The notes beneath the pieces are model-generated. The model was given only the letters and a program-made list of their open reading frames with translations. It did not search any database and was not told where the DNA came from. DNA of 64,000 nt from an uncultured bacterium (GTDB taxonomy: Bacteria > Pseudomonadota > Alphaproteobacteria > Sphingomonadales > Sphingomonadaceae). Location of the stretch: assembly GCA_942636505.2 (NCBI GenBank), contig CALOGB020000056.1, positions 62,001-126,000 of the forward strand, read 5' to 3'. Within the stretch, counting starts at the first letter, position 1; each line of letters opens with the position of its first letter. The translations under genes were made by a program, and so were the position numbers. Below are positions 33,902 to 42,807 of this stretch, piece by piece.

Positions 33902-34875
33902 ACGACGCCCGCATCCTCGCCCGCGCACTCGCCGATCCGGGCAGCGTCGTCGAGTTCGATGCGGAGGGTTGGACCGCACTGCTGACGATGGCGCGCGCGG
34001 AGCAGCTGATCGGTACGCTGGCGATGCGTCTCGACGGCCTGCCGATGCCGGATGGCGTGAAGGTTATCCTGGCCGACGCCCGCGCCGCCGCCGAGCACGG
34101 CCGCCGTGCCGCGCTCTGGGAGGCGGAGATGGCGCGGCGGGCGCTATCTGCGGTCGATTGCCCAGTCATCCTGCTGAAGGGCACCGCGTTCGTCGCGGCA
34201 GGACTTTCGGCAGGGCAGGGGCGGTCGATCGGCGATCTCGACATTCTTGTGCCGCGTGCATCGCTCGATGCGGTCGAGGCGGCGCTGCTCGCGGCTGGAT
34301 GGGAATGGGTGAAGCCCGACCCGTATGACGACGTCTATTATCGCCGCTGGATGCACGAACTCCCGCCGCTGATCCACCGCGACCGCGACCGGATGATCGA
34401 TGTCCACCACACCATCCTGCCACTGACCGCGCGGATCACGCCTGATGCGGCGGCGCTAATCGCCGGGTGTTTCACACTGGAGAACGGCCTGCGGACCCTC
34501 TCCCCCAACGGAATGCTTATACACGCGGCGGCGCATCTGTTCGCCGATGGAGACCTCGCCGGAGGACTCCGCAACCTGTGGGACATCCGCTGTCTGATTG
34601 AGGAGTTCGGCACCGACGGCCTCGACGAGGAAGCAAAACGTCACGGCCTATCCCGCGAAGTGGCCCGGTCCTTGCGCCTCGTCGATGCGCTGTTCGCCGA
34701 AGGAACCGCGCGGGGGGCCGATCGTCTCTACATTCGCCGTATCACCGCGCGAGACGGTTGGGGCAGGCCGACCCGAACGATCACCCGGCTAGGCTTCTAC
34801 GTCCGATCGCACTTGCTGCGCATGCCGCCAGCGATGCTCGCGCCCCATTTGTGGACGAAGTGGCGCAAGGCTTAG
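33898..34875 (+). CDS. Nucleotidyltransferase family protein (NTP_transf_5-like) of the HPr-rel-A cassette
   Basis: About 325 residues. CPVILLKGTAFVAAGL, then RSIGDLDILVPRASLDAVEAAL, carries the G-S/D-x-D nucleotidyltransferase signature. VDVHHTILP, LIHAAAHLFADG and the WDIRCLIEEF helix are typical of this branch. A GTG at 33898 overlaps the kinase stop (GTGA); an ATG at 33886 is an alternative. Relatives occur beside HprK-like kinases in peptide-tailoring clusters, which suggests it adds a nucleotide or further phosphates to a kinase product. No activity has been shown here. Confidence 0.78.
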   Translation: MNDARILARALADPGSVVEFDAEGWTALLTMARAEQLIGTLAMRLDGLPMPDGVKVILADARAAAEHGRRAALWEAEMARRALSAVDCPVILLKGTAFVAAGLSAGQGRSIGDLDILVPRASLDAVEAALLAAGWEWVKPDPYDDVYYRRWMHELPPLIHRDRDRMIDVHHTILPLTARITPDAAALIAGCFTLENGLRTLSPNGMLIHAAAHLFADGDLAGGLRNLWDIRCLIEEFGTDGLDEEAKRHGLSREVARSLRLVDALFAEGTARGADRLYIRRITARDGWGRPTRTITRLGFYVRSHLLRMPPAMLAPHLWTKWRKA

Positions 34876-35231
34876 TTCAGACGTGCTCCACGTTTGCGCC
34901 GGACGGCCCAGACGATCAGCAGCACCACGGTGATCGCCAGCGTATCGGCGATCCAGTCGTGAATATCGCAATCGCGGTGGAGCGACGGGATCGCCTGCAG
35001 GACCTCGATCATCGCGCCGAGAAACGACAGCCGCTCGCCGATCCGGAACAGCCGCGCGGTCGGAAACGACAGCGCCGCCAGCAGCGCCATCGTCGCAAAC
35101 GCGAGCATATGGCCGAACTTGTCGCCGAACTGGTCGATCGGCATGTGCGGCGGCTTCGGCAGCAGCGCCATCGTCACCGCAAACACGATCGCCACGACCA
35201 GCGCGACGCGCGTGAGCGTCGTCCGGTTCAT
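34872..35231 (-). CDS. VanZ-like small membrane protein
   Basis: 119 residues with four hydrophobic segments. KPPHMPIDQFGDKFGHMLAFATMALLAAL and DIHDWIADTLAITVVLL fit the VanZ-like family, including its conserved DK-x2-H and D-x-D/N pattern. Function in such stand-alone proteins is unknown. It overlaps the gph stop by ATGA and ends against the nucleotidyltransferase gene on the other strand (four-base overlap of the two 3' ends). Confidence 0.75.
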   Translation of the reverse strand: MNRTTLTRVALVVAIVFAVTMALLPKPPHMPIDQFGDKFGHMLAFATMALLAALSFPTARLFRIGERLSFLGAMIEVLQAIPSLHRDCDIHDWIADTLAITVVLLIVWAVRRKRGARLN

Positions 35232-35911
35232 GCGCCGAGCCTTTCGAGCGTGGGGATGAGTTCGTCGAAACCGTCGATCACCGCGTCGGCGCCCAGTTCT
35301 TCGACAGGTTGCATCAGGAAGCCGAAGCTGCACGCGATCGTCGGCAACCCCGCCGCTTGCCCGGCCTGGATATCGAAGATCGAATCGCCGACGAACGCCG
35401 CGCGGCCTCCGCCGTCCCCGCTTTCACGACACAGCTTCACCATCTCGTGGATCGGCATTGGCGACGGCTTCGACTCCGCCATCGTATCGCCGCCCAGGAT
35501 GCAGGCAAATCGATCGATCAGCCCGAGTTCGCCCAGTACGGTCCGCGCAAACCGTTCGACCTTGTTGGTGACGATCCCCAGCGTCACGCCCTTCGCCGTC
35601 AACGCATCCAGCGCATCCATCACGCCTGGATAAGGCGTTGTCAGCACGCATATATTCGCCTCGTAATAGGCGAGCAGCTCGGCGTGCAGCGTGTCGAGCA
35701 TCGGCTCGTCATAGCCGCCGGTCGCGGTCAGGCCTTGCTTGAGCATATGCCGCGCGCCGCCGCCGATCATCGGCTTGACCTGCGCGACGGTAAGGGGCGG
35801 GCGATCGACCGAAGCGAGCGCGTGGTTGACCGCGGCGGCGAGGTCGCCACTCGTGTCGAGCAACGTGCCGTCCAGGTCGAACCCGACGATATCGAATGAA
35901 AAATGCGTCAT
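35228..35911 (-). CDS. gph: Phosphoglycolate phosphatase (HAD family)
   Basis: 227 residues. The HAD motifs are FDLDGTLLDTSGD (D11/D13), IVTNK, K in ESKPSP and FVGDSIFDIQAGQAAG. MIGGGARHMLKQGL matches the Gph cap. It removes phosphate from 2-phosphoglycolate made during DNA repair or oxygenase activity. It is divergent from glmU and coupled to the VanZ-like gene. Confidence 0.85.
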   Translation of the reverse strand: MTHFSFDIVGFDLDGTLLDTSGDLAAAVNHALASVDRPPLTVAQVKPMIGGGARHMLKQGLTATGGYDEPMLDTLHAELLAYYEANICVLTTPYPGVMDALDALTAKGVTLGIVTNKVERFARTVLGELGLIDRFACILGGDTMAESKPSPMPIHEMVKLCRESGDGGGRAAFVGDSIFDIQAGQAAGLPTIACSFGFLMQPVEELGADAVIDGFDELIPTLERLGA

Positions 35912-35973
35912 TGCGTGCGGGCCTGCCAGCGAGACTATGGAATTGGCAAGGCTTTCGTGGCAGCGATCCTTCC

Positions 35974-37368
35974 ATGACGACGCATTCCCTCGACCAACCG
36001 ATTCCAGTCCACCCCATCGCAGTCGTGATCCTCGCCGCCGGCAAGGGCACGCGGATGAAATCCGATCTTCACAAGGTCCTTCACCCGATCGCCGGCCGAC
36101 CGATGCTACTGCATCTTGTCGCAAGCGCATCGGCGCTGAATCCCGCAAAGACCGTCGTGGTGACGGGGGCCGGGCGCGAGCAGGTCGAGGCGGCGGTCGC
36201 GCCGCTCGGAATCGCTACCGCGCTCCAGGCCGAACAACTCGGCACCGGCCATGCCGTCGCCCAGGCGCGCGCGGCACTCGCCGAGTTCGAGGGCGACGTT
36301 CTGATCCTGTACGGCGACGTGCCCTTGGTTACGGCCGCGACGATGCAGCGGATGATCGACCGGTTGCACGGTGGCGACACGCCTGCCGCCGTCGTGCTCG
36401 GCTTTCGCCCCACGGATCCCGGTGCCTATGGCCGCGTAATTGCGGATGCCGATGGCCGGATGGACCGGATCGTGGAGTATAAGGACGCCTCGGATGCGGA
36501 GCGCGCGGTGACGCTGTGCAATTCGGGGCTGATGGCGGTGCACTCGACCGACCTGTTCGCGCTGCTCGACCGGCTCGGCAACGACAATGCGGCAGGCGAA
36601 TATTACCTCACCGACATCGTCGAGCTTGCCGCAGCCGCCGGCCGCTCGTCCGCCGTCATCGAAACCGGCGCGGACGAGGTCGCCGGCGTCAACAGCCGCG
36701 GCGAACTCGCCAGCGTCGAAGGCGCATGGCAGGCGGCGCGGCGTGCTCAGGCGATGGCCGACGGCGTCACGCTGATCGCGCCCGATACGGTCTGGTTCTC
36801 GCATGACACGGTCCTCGGTCGTGATGTCGTGATCGAACCCAACGTCGTGTTCGGCCCCGGCGCGCGCATCGCCGACGGCGCGACGATCCACGCGTTCAGC
36901 CAAATCGAGGGCGCCTCGGTCGGCAAGGGCGCGAACGTTGGTCCGTTCGCCCGCCTCCGCCCCGGCGCGGACCTGCATGCGGACGCCAAGGTCGGCAATT
37001 TCGTCGAGATCAAGAAGGCCGTGATCGGCGAAGGCGCGAAGGTCAGCCACCTGACCTATATTGGCGACGCGGATATCGGCGCGGGCGCGAACATCGGCGC
37101 GGGCACGATCACCTGCAACTATGACGGCTATTTCAAATACCGCACCGTGATCGGCGCGGGCGCATTCATCGGCTCGAACTCGGCGCTAGTTGCACCCGTC
37201 ACGGTCGGTGCAGGCGCGATTGTTGCAGCGGGATCGGTTCTGACAGAAGACGTCGAGGCCGATGCCCTTGCGCTGGTCCGCCCGCCGCAGACAGCGAGGG
37301 CCGGCTGGGCCAAGCGCTTTCGCGACGGCATGATCGCGCGTAAGGCCGCGCAAGCAAGCGGCAAGTAA
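35974..37368 (+). CDS. glmU: Bifunctional GlcN-1-P acetyltransferase / GlcNAc-1-P uridyltransferase GlmU
   Basis: 464 residues. The N-terminal pyrophosphorylase domain has ILAAGKGTRMKS (19-30) and YGDVPLV. The C-terminal part is a left-handed beta-helix of hexapeptide repeats with the acetyltransferase residues in GPFARLRPGADL, NFVEIKKA and TCNYDG. It makes UDP-GlcNAc for peptidoglycan and LPS. The ATG at 35974 gives a short extra N-terminus; the open frame before it belongs to the divergent gph region. GlmS follows after 26 bases, so this is an operon for amino-sugar synthesis. Confidence 0.96.
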   Translation: MTTHSLDQPIPVHPIAVVILAAGKGTRMKSDLHKVLHPIAGRPMLLHLVASASALNPAKTVVVTGAGREQVEAAVAPLGIATALQAEQLGTGHAVAQARAALAEFEGDVLILYGDVPLVTAATMQRMIDRLHGGDTPAAVVLGFRPTDPGAYGRVIADADGRMDRIVEYKDASDAERAVTLCNSGLMAVHSTDLFALLDRLGNDNAAGEYYLTDIVELAAAAGRSSAVIETGADEVAGVNSRGELASVEGAWQAARRAQAMADGVTLIAPDTVWFSHDTVLGRDVVIEPNVVFGPGARIADGATIHAFSQIEGASVGKGANVGPFARLRPGADLHADAKVGNFVEIKKAVIGEGAKVSHLTYIGDADIGAGANIGAGTITCNYDGYFKYRTVIGAGAFIGSNSALVAPVTVGAGAIVAAGSVLTEDVEADALALVRPPQTARAGWAKRFRDGMIARKAAQASGK

Positions 37369-37394
37369 GACCCGTTCCACGGAGTATGATGTAA

Positions 37395-39218
37395 ATGTGT
37401 GGTATCGTTGGAATCCTGAGCGGCGAGGATGTTGCCGGTCGTCTCCTGGATGGCCTGAAGCGGCTCGAATATCGCGGCTATGATTCGGCTGGCATCGCGA
37501 CCGACAATGACGGCGCGATCGAGCGCCGGCGAGCGTCGGGTAAGCTCGTCAATTTGGCTAACGAACTCGCCGCGCATCCGCTGCCCGGCAAGACCGGTAT
37601 CGCGCATACGCGTTGGGCGACGCATGGCGGCCCGACGACCAACAACGCGCACCCGCACGCGACCGGCGAGGTCGCGGTGGTCCACAACGGCATCATCGAG
37701 AACTTCAAGCCGCTGCGCGACGAACTGATCGCGCGTGGCCGGACGTTCACCAGCGAGACCGACACCGAAGTCGTCGCGCATCTCGTCAGCGAGAAGGTCG
37801 AGGCGGGGATGGACCCGGTATCGGCCGTCCGCGAAATCCTGCCGCGCCTCCACGGTGCATTCGCGCTGGCAATCCTGTTCCGCCAGCATCCCGACCTGCT
37901 GATCGGCGCGCGGCTCGGCTCGCCTTTGGTCGTCGGTCACGGCGAGGGCGAGATGTATCTCGGCTCGGACGCGCTGGCGCTCGCGCCGTTGACGCAGCGT
38001 ATCGCGTATCTCGACGAGGGCGACTGGGTCGTGCTGACCCGCGACGGCGCACAGGTCTACGACCGCGAGAACACGCCGGTCGAGCGCGCGATCACGCTGT
38101 CCGGGATCACTGGCGAGGTGATCTCGAAGGGCAACCACAAGCATTACATGCTCAAGGAGATCTACGAGCAGCCGATCGTCGTCGCGCAGACGCTCCGCTC
38201 GTACCTCAAGCGCATGGAAGGCGAGGTCTCGCTGCCGATCCCCGAGTTCGACCTGTCCACGATCAAGCGCGTCACGATCGTCGCGTGCGGAACGAGCTTC
38301 TATGCCGGCATGGTCGCCAAATACTGGTTCGAGCAGTTCGCGCGCGTGCCCGTCGACCTCGATGTCGCCTCCGAGTTCCGCTACCGCGCGCCGGTAATGG
38401 AAGACGGCGGCCTTGCGCTCTTCATCTCGCAGTCGGGCGAGACCGCCGACACGCTCGCGGCGTTGCGCCATGCGAAGGCCGAGGGCCAGAAGATCGCGGT
38501 CGTCGTCAACGTGCCGACCAGCTCGATGGCGCGCGAGGCGGATCTGTTGCTGCCGACGCATGCGGGCCCCGAGATCGGCGTGGCGTCGACCAAGGCGTTC
38601 ACCTGCCAGCTCGCCGTGCTCGCCGCACTCGCCGCCAATCTGGCACGCGCGAAGGGTTTGCTCACGAAGGAGCAGGAGCGCGAGATCGTCCGCCATCTCG
38701 CCGAGGCACCCGCCGCGCTCAACGGCGCGCTGGCGTATGACGAGGCGATCGAGGCGATGGCGCACAACATCGCTGGCGCGCGCGACGTGCTGTATCTCGG
38801 CCGCGGGACCGATTACCCGCTGGCCCTCGAAGGCGCGCTGAAGCTGAAGGAAATCAGCTACATCCATGCCGAGGGCTATGCCGCGGGCGAGATGAAGCAC
38901 GGCCCGATCGCGCTGATCGACGAGCATGTCCCGGTCATCGTCATCGCACCGTCGGGTCCGCTGTTCGACAAGACCGTCAGCAACATGCAGGAAGTCATGG
39001 CGCGCGGCGGCAAGGTCGTGCTGATCTCGGATTACGACGGGATCCAGGCGGCGGGCGAGGGCTGCATGGCGACGATCACGATGCCCAAGGTCCACCCGCT
39101 GATCGCGCCTTTGGTGTACGCGGTACCGGTGCAGTTGCTGGCGTATCATGTCGCGGTGCTGAAGGGCACGGACGTCGACCAGCCGCGGAATCTGGCGAAG
39201 AGCGTGACGGTCGAATAA
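37395..39218 (+). CDS. glmS: Glutamine-fructose-6-phosphate aminotransferase GlmS
   Basis: 607 residues, the standard length. Cys2 after the initiator (MCGIVGIL) is the glutaminase nucleophile. Two SIS domains follow (ACGTSFYAGMVAKYWFE and ISQSGETADTLAAL; LGRGTDYPLALEGALKLKEISYIHAEGY in part), and the C-terminus is the expected DQPRNLAKSVTVE. It makes glucosamine-6-phosphate, the entry to the GlmU pathway. No glmS ribozyme is expected, or seen, in this clade. Confidence 0.97.
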   Translation: MCGIVGILSGEDVAGRLLDGLKRLEYRGYDSAGIATDNDGAIERRRASGKLVNLANELAAHPLPGKTGIAHTRWATHGGPTTNNAHPHATGEVAVVHNGIIENFKPLRDELIARGRTFTSETDTEVVAHLVSEKVEAGMDPVSAVREILPRLHGAFALAILFRQHPDLLIGARLGSPLVVGHGEGEMYLGSDALALAPLTQRIAYLDEGDWVVLTRDGAQVYDRENTPVERAITLSGITGEVISKGNHKHYMLKEIYEQPIVVAQTLRSYLKRMEGEVSLPIPEFDLSTIKRVTIVACGTSFYAGMVAKYWFEQFARVPVDLDVASEFRYRAPVMEDGGLALFISQSGETADTLAALRHAKAEGQKIAVVVNVPTSSMAREADLLLPTHAGPEIGVASTKAFTCQLAVLAALAANLARAKGLLTKEQEREIVRHLAEAPAALNGALAYDEAIEAMAHNIAGARDVLYLGRGTDYPLALEGALKLKEISYIHAEGYAAGEMKHGPIALIDEHVPVIVIAPSGPLFDKTVSNMQEVMARGGKVVLISDYDGIQAAGEGCMATITMPKVHPLIAPLVYAVPVQLLAYHVAVLKGTDVDQPRNLAKSVTVE

Positions 39219-39242
39219 CGCGCCCGTACCCCACCCGATATA

Positions 39243-39348
39243 CCACCCCGGCGAAGGCCGGGGCCCAATTGGGGGACGCAGATAACTGAGGCGCAGTCCT
39301 CTATTACAGCGACCTTTCCAATTGGGCCCCGGCCTTCGCCGGGGTGGT
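39243..39348. repeat. Palindromic intergenic repeat, family B
   Basis: A full two-armed copy just after glmS and upstream of the glycine riboswitch. It probably marks the boundary between the two transcription units. Confidence 0.9.
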
Positions 39349-39459
39349 GCTCATGCCGGGGTATCCACCGATTTCTTTCCGCCGCACACAACCCTCGATT
39401 GACTAAGATTGTGCGCCGCGTCACAACTCGCGGCGTCGATGTCGGGCAACCGGCATGGC

Positions 39460-39665
39460 ACCGCGCGGGAGAGCGTTTCCGGTCCTTTCAGGGCTGATGG
39501 AACCGCCGAAGGAGCAACCACCCCGGAATCTCTCAGGCACCAGAGACCGCGCGGGGCTGATCGACACTCTGGAAAGCGTCCTGGCATCATCGCCGAGGGC
39601 CACCGAAGGGGTAAGCGCTGGACAAGTCCGGCGCGAAAGCTCTCAGGTCCCGTGACAGAGGGGGT
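39460..39665 (+). promoter_or_regulatory. Tandem glycine riboswitch upstream of gcvT
   Basis: Two aptamer-like units follow each other. The first opens CGCGCGGGAGAGCG, has GAACCGCCGAAGGAGCAA and closes CTCTCAGGCACCAGAGACCG. The second opens CTCTGGAAAGCGTC, has CCACCGAAGGGGTAAGC and closes CTCTCAGGTCCCGTGACAGA. The GCCGAAGG...CTCTCAGG pair is the classical glycine-aptamer core. The array ends about 50 bases before gcvT, so glycine should switch the glycine-cleavage operon on. Confidence 0.93.
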
Positions 39666-39716
39666 TCGGATCGTTGCACCCATTGGTGCCGCGCGCCCCT
39701 TCGACGGAGACCGGAT

Positions 39717-40949
39717 ATGAGCGATTACGCCAGCATCATCGACCAGGCGGACGACTACGTCGAGCCCGAGATCCTGCCGTTGCCGCTCGACGCATGGCAT
39801 CGCGCCCAAGGCGCACGCATGGTCGAGTTCGCCGGCTACGAGATGCCGATCCAGTATGAAGGCATCATGGCCGAACACGCCTGGACGCGCGACTCGGCCG
39901 GTCTGTTCGACGTCAGCCACATGGGCCAGCTCGTCTTCTCCGGCGAAGGCGTCGCGCACGCGCTCGAAACCGTCCTGCCGGGCGACATCGCCGGGCTCGG
40001 TGAGGGCAAGATGCGCTATTCGCTGCTGCTCGCGCAGGACGGCGGCATCCTCGACGATTTGATGGTCACGCGCCTCCCCGACGACCAGCCGTCGCCGTTC
40101 TCCGCGCAGGACGTCGAGCCTGAGGCGTACGACCCGCTCCACCCGTCGCCGACCGCAAGCGGCAGCTTCTACGTCGTCGTTAACGGCGCGACCAAGTATG
40201 ACGACATCAGCTACCTGATCGAGCATCTGCCCGACGACGTCACGATCAACATCCTCGAAGACCAGGCGCTGCTCGCGGTGCAAGGTCCCAAGGCGGTCGA
40301 GGCAGTCGCGCGGATCGTCCCCGGTATCGACGGCCTCGTGTTCATGACCGCCGGTGCGTTCCACTGGAACGACGTACCGCTTTGGATCAGCCGCTCGGGC
40401 TATACCGGTGAGGACGGCGTCGAGATTTCGCTCCCCGCCGAACATGCCGTCGCGTTCGCCGACGCGCTGCTCGCGCTCCCCGAGATCAAGCCCATCGGTC
40501 TCGGTGCACGCGACTCGCTGCGTCTCGAAGCCGGCCTGCCGCTCTACGGCCACGACCTCGACCCCGAGATTACCCCGGTCATGGCAGACCTCGGCTTCGC
40601 GCTGTCGAAGCGTCGCCGCGAGGCCGCCGACTTCCCCGGTGCCGAGCGTATCCTCACCCAGCGCGAGCACGGCCCCGCCACCAAGCGCGTCGGCCTGATC
40701 GTCGAGGGCCGCCAGCCCGCCCGCGAAGGTGCCGAAGTGATCGACGACACCGGCGCGACGATCGGCCGCCTCACCAGCGGTGGTTTCGCACCCACCCTCG
40801 GGAAGCCGATCGCGATGGCCTATGTGCCGCTCGCGCTCGCCGCCCCCGGCACCCGCATCGAAATCGCGCAACGCGGCAAGGTCCACACCGCCACCGTCAC
40901 CGCGATGCCCTTCATTCCCCACCGCTACGTCCGCGCAGGAGCCAAGTGA
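39717..40949 (+). CDS. gcvT: Glycine cleavage system aminomethyltransferase GcvT
   Basis: 410 residues. [34 protein letters not shown] (shown in part) is the folate-binding N-terminal signature, and [13 protein letters not shown] with [17 protein letters not shown] marks the centre. The C-terminal barrel is intact. It takes the methylene group from the lipoyl arm of GcvH to tetrahydrofolate. It is the first gene after the riboswitch and sits one base before gcvH. Confidence 0.96.
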   Translation: MSDYASIIDQADDYVEPEILPLPLDAWHRAQGARMVEFAGYEMPIQYEGIMAEHAWTRDSAGLFDVSHMGQLVFSGEGVAHALETVLPGDIAGLGEGKMRYSLLLAQDGGILDDLMVTRLPDDQPSPFSAQDVEPEAYDPLHPSPTASGSFYVVVNGATKYDDISYLIEHLPDDVTINILEDQALLAVQGPKAVEAVARIVPGIDGLVFMTAGAFHWNDVPLWISRSGYTGEDGVEISLPAEHAVAFADALLALPEIKPIGLGARDSLRLEAGLPLYGHDLDPEITPVMADLGFALSKRRREAADFPGAERILTQREHGPATKRVGLIVEGRQPAREGAEVIDDTGATIGRLTSGGFAPTLGKPIAMAYVPLALAAPGTRIEIAQRGKVHTATVTAMPFIPHRYVRAGAK

Positions 40950-40950
40950 T

Positions 40951-41322
40951 ATGAGCCGTTACTTCACGCAGGATCATGAATGGGTCGACGTCGACGGTGA
41001 CGTCGGCACCGTCGGCATTTCGGAATACGCGCAGAGCCAGCTCGGCGACGTTGTGTTCGTCGAAGTCCCCGAAGCCGGCAAGACCTTGTCGAAGGGTGAC
41101 GAAGCCGCGGTCGTCGAATCGGTCAAGGCCGCGTCCGACGTGTATTCGCCGGTCTCGGGCACCGTCACCGAGGGCAACGCTGCCTTGGCGGACGACTCCA
41201 GCCTGGTGAACTCGGACGCCGAAGCGGCGGGCTGGTTCTTCAAGCTGACGCTCAGCGACCCGAGCGAACTCGACAGCCTGATGGACGAAGCCGCCTACGC
41301 GACCTTCGTCGAAGGGCTTTGA
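40951..41322 (+). CDS. gcvH: Glycine cleavage system H protein GcvH
   Basis: 123 residues. The lipoylated lysine is K59 in [10 protein letters not shown], and the fold [24 protein letters not shown] (in part) is typical. It shuttles the aminomethyl group between GcvP and GcvT. The ATG at 40951 follows the gcvT stop with a one-base gap. A family E palindrome follows it, inside the operon. Confidence 0.96.
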   Translation: MSRYFTQDHEWVDVDGDVGTVGISEYAQSQLGDVVFVEVPEAGKTLSKGDEAAVVESVKAASDVYSPVSGTVTEGNAALADDSSLVNSDAEAAGWFFKLTLSDPSELDSLMDEAAYATFVEGL

Positions 41323-41330
41323 TCTAACTG

Positions 41331-41429
41331 CTCCCCTCCCGCTTGCGGGAGGGGTCGGGGGAGGGGCTGGTACAGTCGTTCCCCGTCTCATTCCCTCCCC
41401 CGACCCCTCCCGTGAACGGGAGGGGAGGA
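41331..41429. repeat. Palindromic repeat, family E, inside the gcv operon
   Basis: CTCCCCTCCCGCTTGCGGGA and the facing CCCCTCCCGTGAACGGGAGG flank GGTCGGGGGAGGGG / CCCTCCCCCGACC. It fills the only large gap of the operon, between gcvH and gcvPA. Confidence 0.85.
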
Positions 41430-41436
41430 GACTAGA

Positions 41437-42807
41437 ATGCGCTACCTTCCCCTGACCCAGCCCGACCGCGAGGCGATGCTCGCCGTCATCGGCGCCTCGA
41501 CCATCGACGATCTCTTCGTCGACGTGCCCGAAGCCGCACGCCTCGACGGCCCGGTCCGCGACCTGCCGATGCACGCCTCCGAGATGGCGGTCGAACGCCA
41601 CATGTCGGCGCTTGCGAAGAAGAACCTCACCGCGGGCGAAGCGCCGTTCTTCCTCGGCTGCGGCGCGTACAAGCATCACGTTCCCGCCTCGGTCGATCAC
41701 CTGATCCAGCGCGGCGAGTTCCTCACCGCCTACACGCCGTACCAGCCGGAAATCGCGCAGGGCACGCTGCAGATGCTGTTCGAGTTCCAGACGCAGGTCG
41801 CGCGGCTGCTCGGCACCGACGTCGCCAACGCCTCGATGTACGACGGCTCGACCGCGTGCTGGGAAGCGATCGTGATGGCGCGTCGCATCACCAAGCGGGG
41901 CAGGGCGATCATCTCGTCGGGCCTCCACCCGCATTACGTCTCGGTCGCGAACACGATGGCTAAGTTCACCGGCGACGTGCTTGACACGACCGCGCCCGAC
42001 CTGGTCGCCGACATGGACCTCGACCAGCTGATCGCGAAGATCGACGACGATACGTCGTGCGTTGTCGTCCAGTACCCCGACATCCTCGGCCGTATCGCCG
42101 ACCTACGTCCGCTCGCCGACGCCTGCCACGCCAAGAAGGCGCTGCTGATCGCCGTCGTCACCGAGCCGGTTGCCTTGGGCGCAATCACTTCGCCCGGCGA
42201 GATGGACGCTGACATCGTCGTCGGCGAAGGCCAGTCGCTCGGCGTCGGCCTCCAGTTCGGCGGGCCTTATGTCGGCCTGTTTGGTTGCAAGGACAAATAC
42301 GTCCGCCAGATGCCCGGTCGCCTTTGCGGCGAGACCGTCGATGCCGACGGCCGCCGCGGTTTCGTCCTCACGCTGTCGACGCGCGAGCAGCACATCCGCC
42401 GCGAAAAGGCGACGTCGAACATCTGCACCAACTCCGGCCTCTGCGCGCTGGCGTTCTCGATCCACATGACGCTGCTCGGTGAAGCCGGCCTGCGCCAGTT
42501 GGCCGAGGTGAACCACGCCGGCGCGGTGTCCGCGGCCGAACGCCTCTCGCAGATTCCCGGCGTGGAATTGGTCAACGACAGCCTCTTCAACGAGTTCACG
42601 CTGAAGTTGCCCGTCGAAGCCCGCCCCGTCGTACGCACGCTCGCCGATCGCGGCATTCTCGCCGGCGTATCGCTGGGGCGCTTGTACCCCGGGCAGGACG
42701 CCCTTGCGAACGGCCTCGTCGTCGCCGTGACGGAAACGACCACCGCGGAGGACGTCGAAACGCTTGCGTCCGCACTATCCACCGTCCTTGGGGAGATACT
42801 GGCATGA
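41437..42807 (+). CDS. gcvPA: Glycine dehydrogenase (decarboxylating) subunit 1 GcvPA
   Basis: 456 residues, the N-terminal half of the P-protein in split form. [18 protein letters not shown], then [19 protein letters not shown] and [15 protein letters not shown], are family signatures. It lacks the PLP lysine, which is in subunit 2. Together they decarboxylate glycine and load GcvH. It overlaps gcvPB by ATGA. Confidence 0.95.
   Translation: MRYLPLTQPDREAMLAVIGASTIDDLFVDVPEAARLDGPVRDLPMHASEMAVERHMSALAKKNLTAGEAPFFLGCGAYKHHVPASVDHLIQRGEFLTAYTPYQPEIAQGTLQMLFEFQTQVARLLGTDVANASMYDGSTACWEAIVMARRITKRGRAIISSGLHPHYVSVANTMAKFTGDVLDTTAPDLVADMDLDQLIAKIDDDTSCVVVQYPDILGRIADLRPLADACHAKKALLIAVVTEPVALGAITSPGEMDADIVVGEGQSLGVGLQFGGPYVGLFGCKDKYVRQMPGRLCGETVDADGRRGFVLTLSTREQHIRREKATSNICTNSGLCALAFSIHMTLLGEAGLRQLAEVNHAGAVSAAERLSQIPGVELVNDSLFNEFTLKLPVEARPVVRTLADRGILAGVSLGRLYPGQDALANGLVVAVTETTTAEDVETLASALSTVLGEILA

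Noticed and set aside
37369..37394. glmS ribozyme
   Set aside because: Only 26 bases separate glmU and glmS, far too few for the ribozyme.
37128..39149. Long leftward open frame of about 673 codons antisense to glmU and glmS
   Set aside because: It is antisense to two clear essential genes and its translation is rich in Arg, His and Asp, as expected from a shadow frame.
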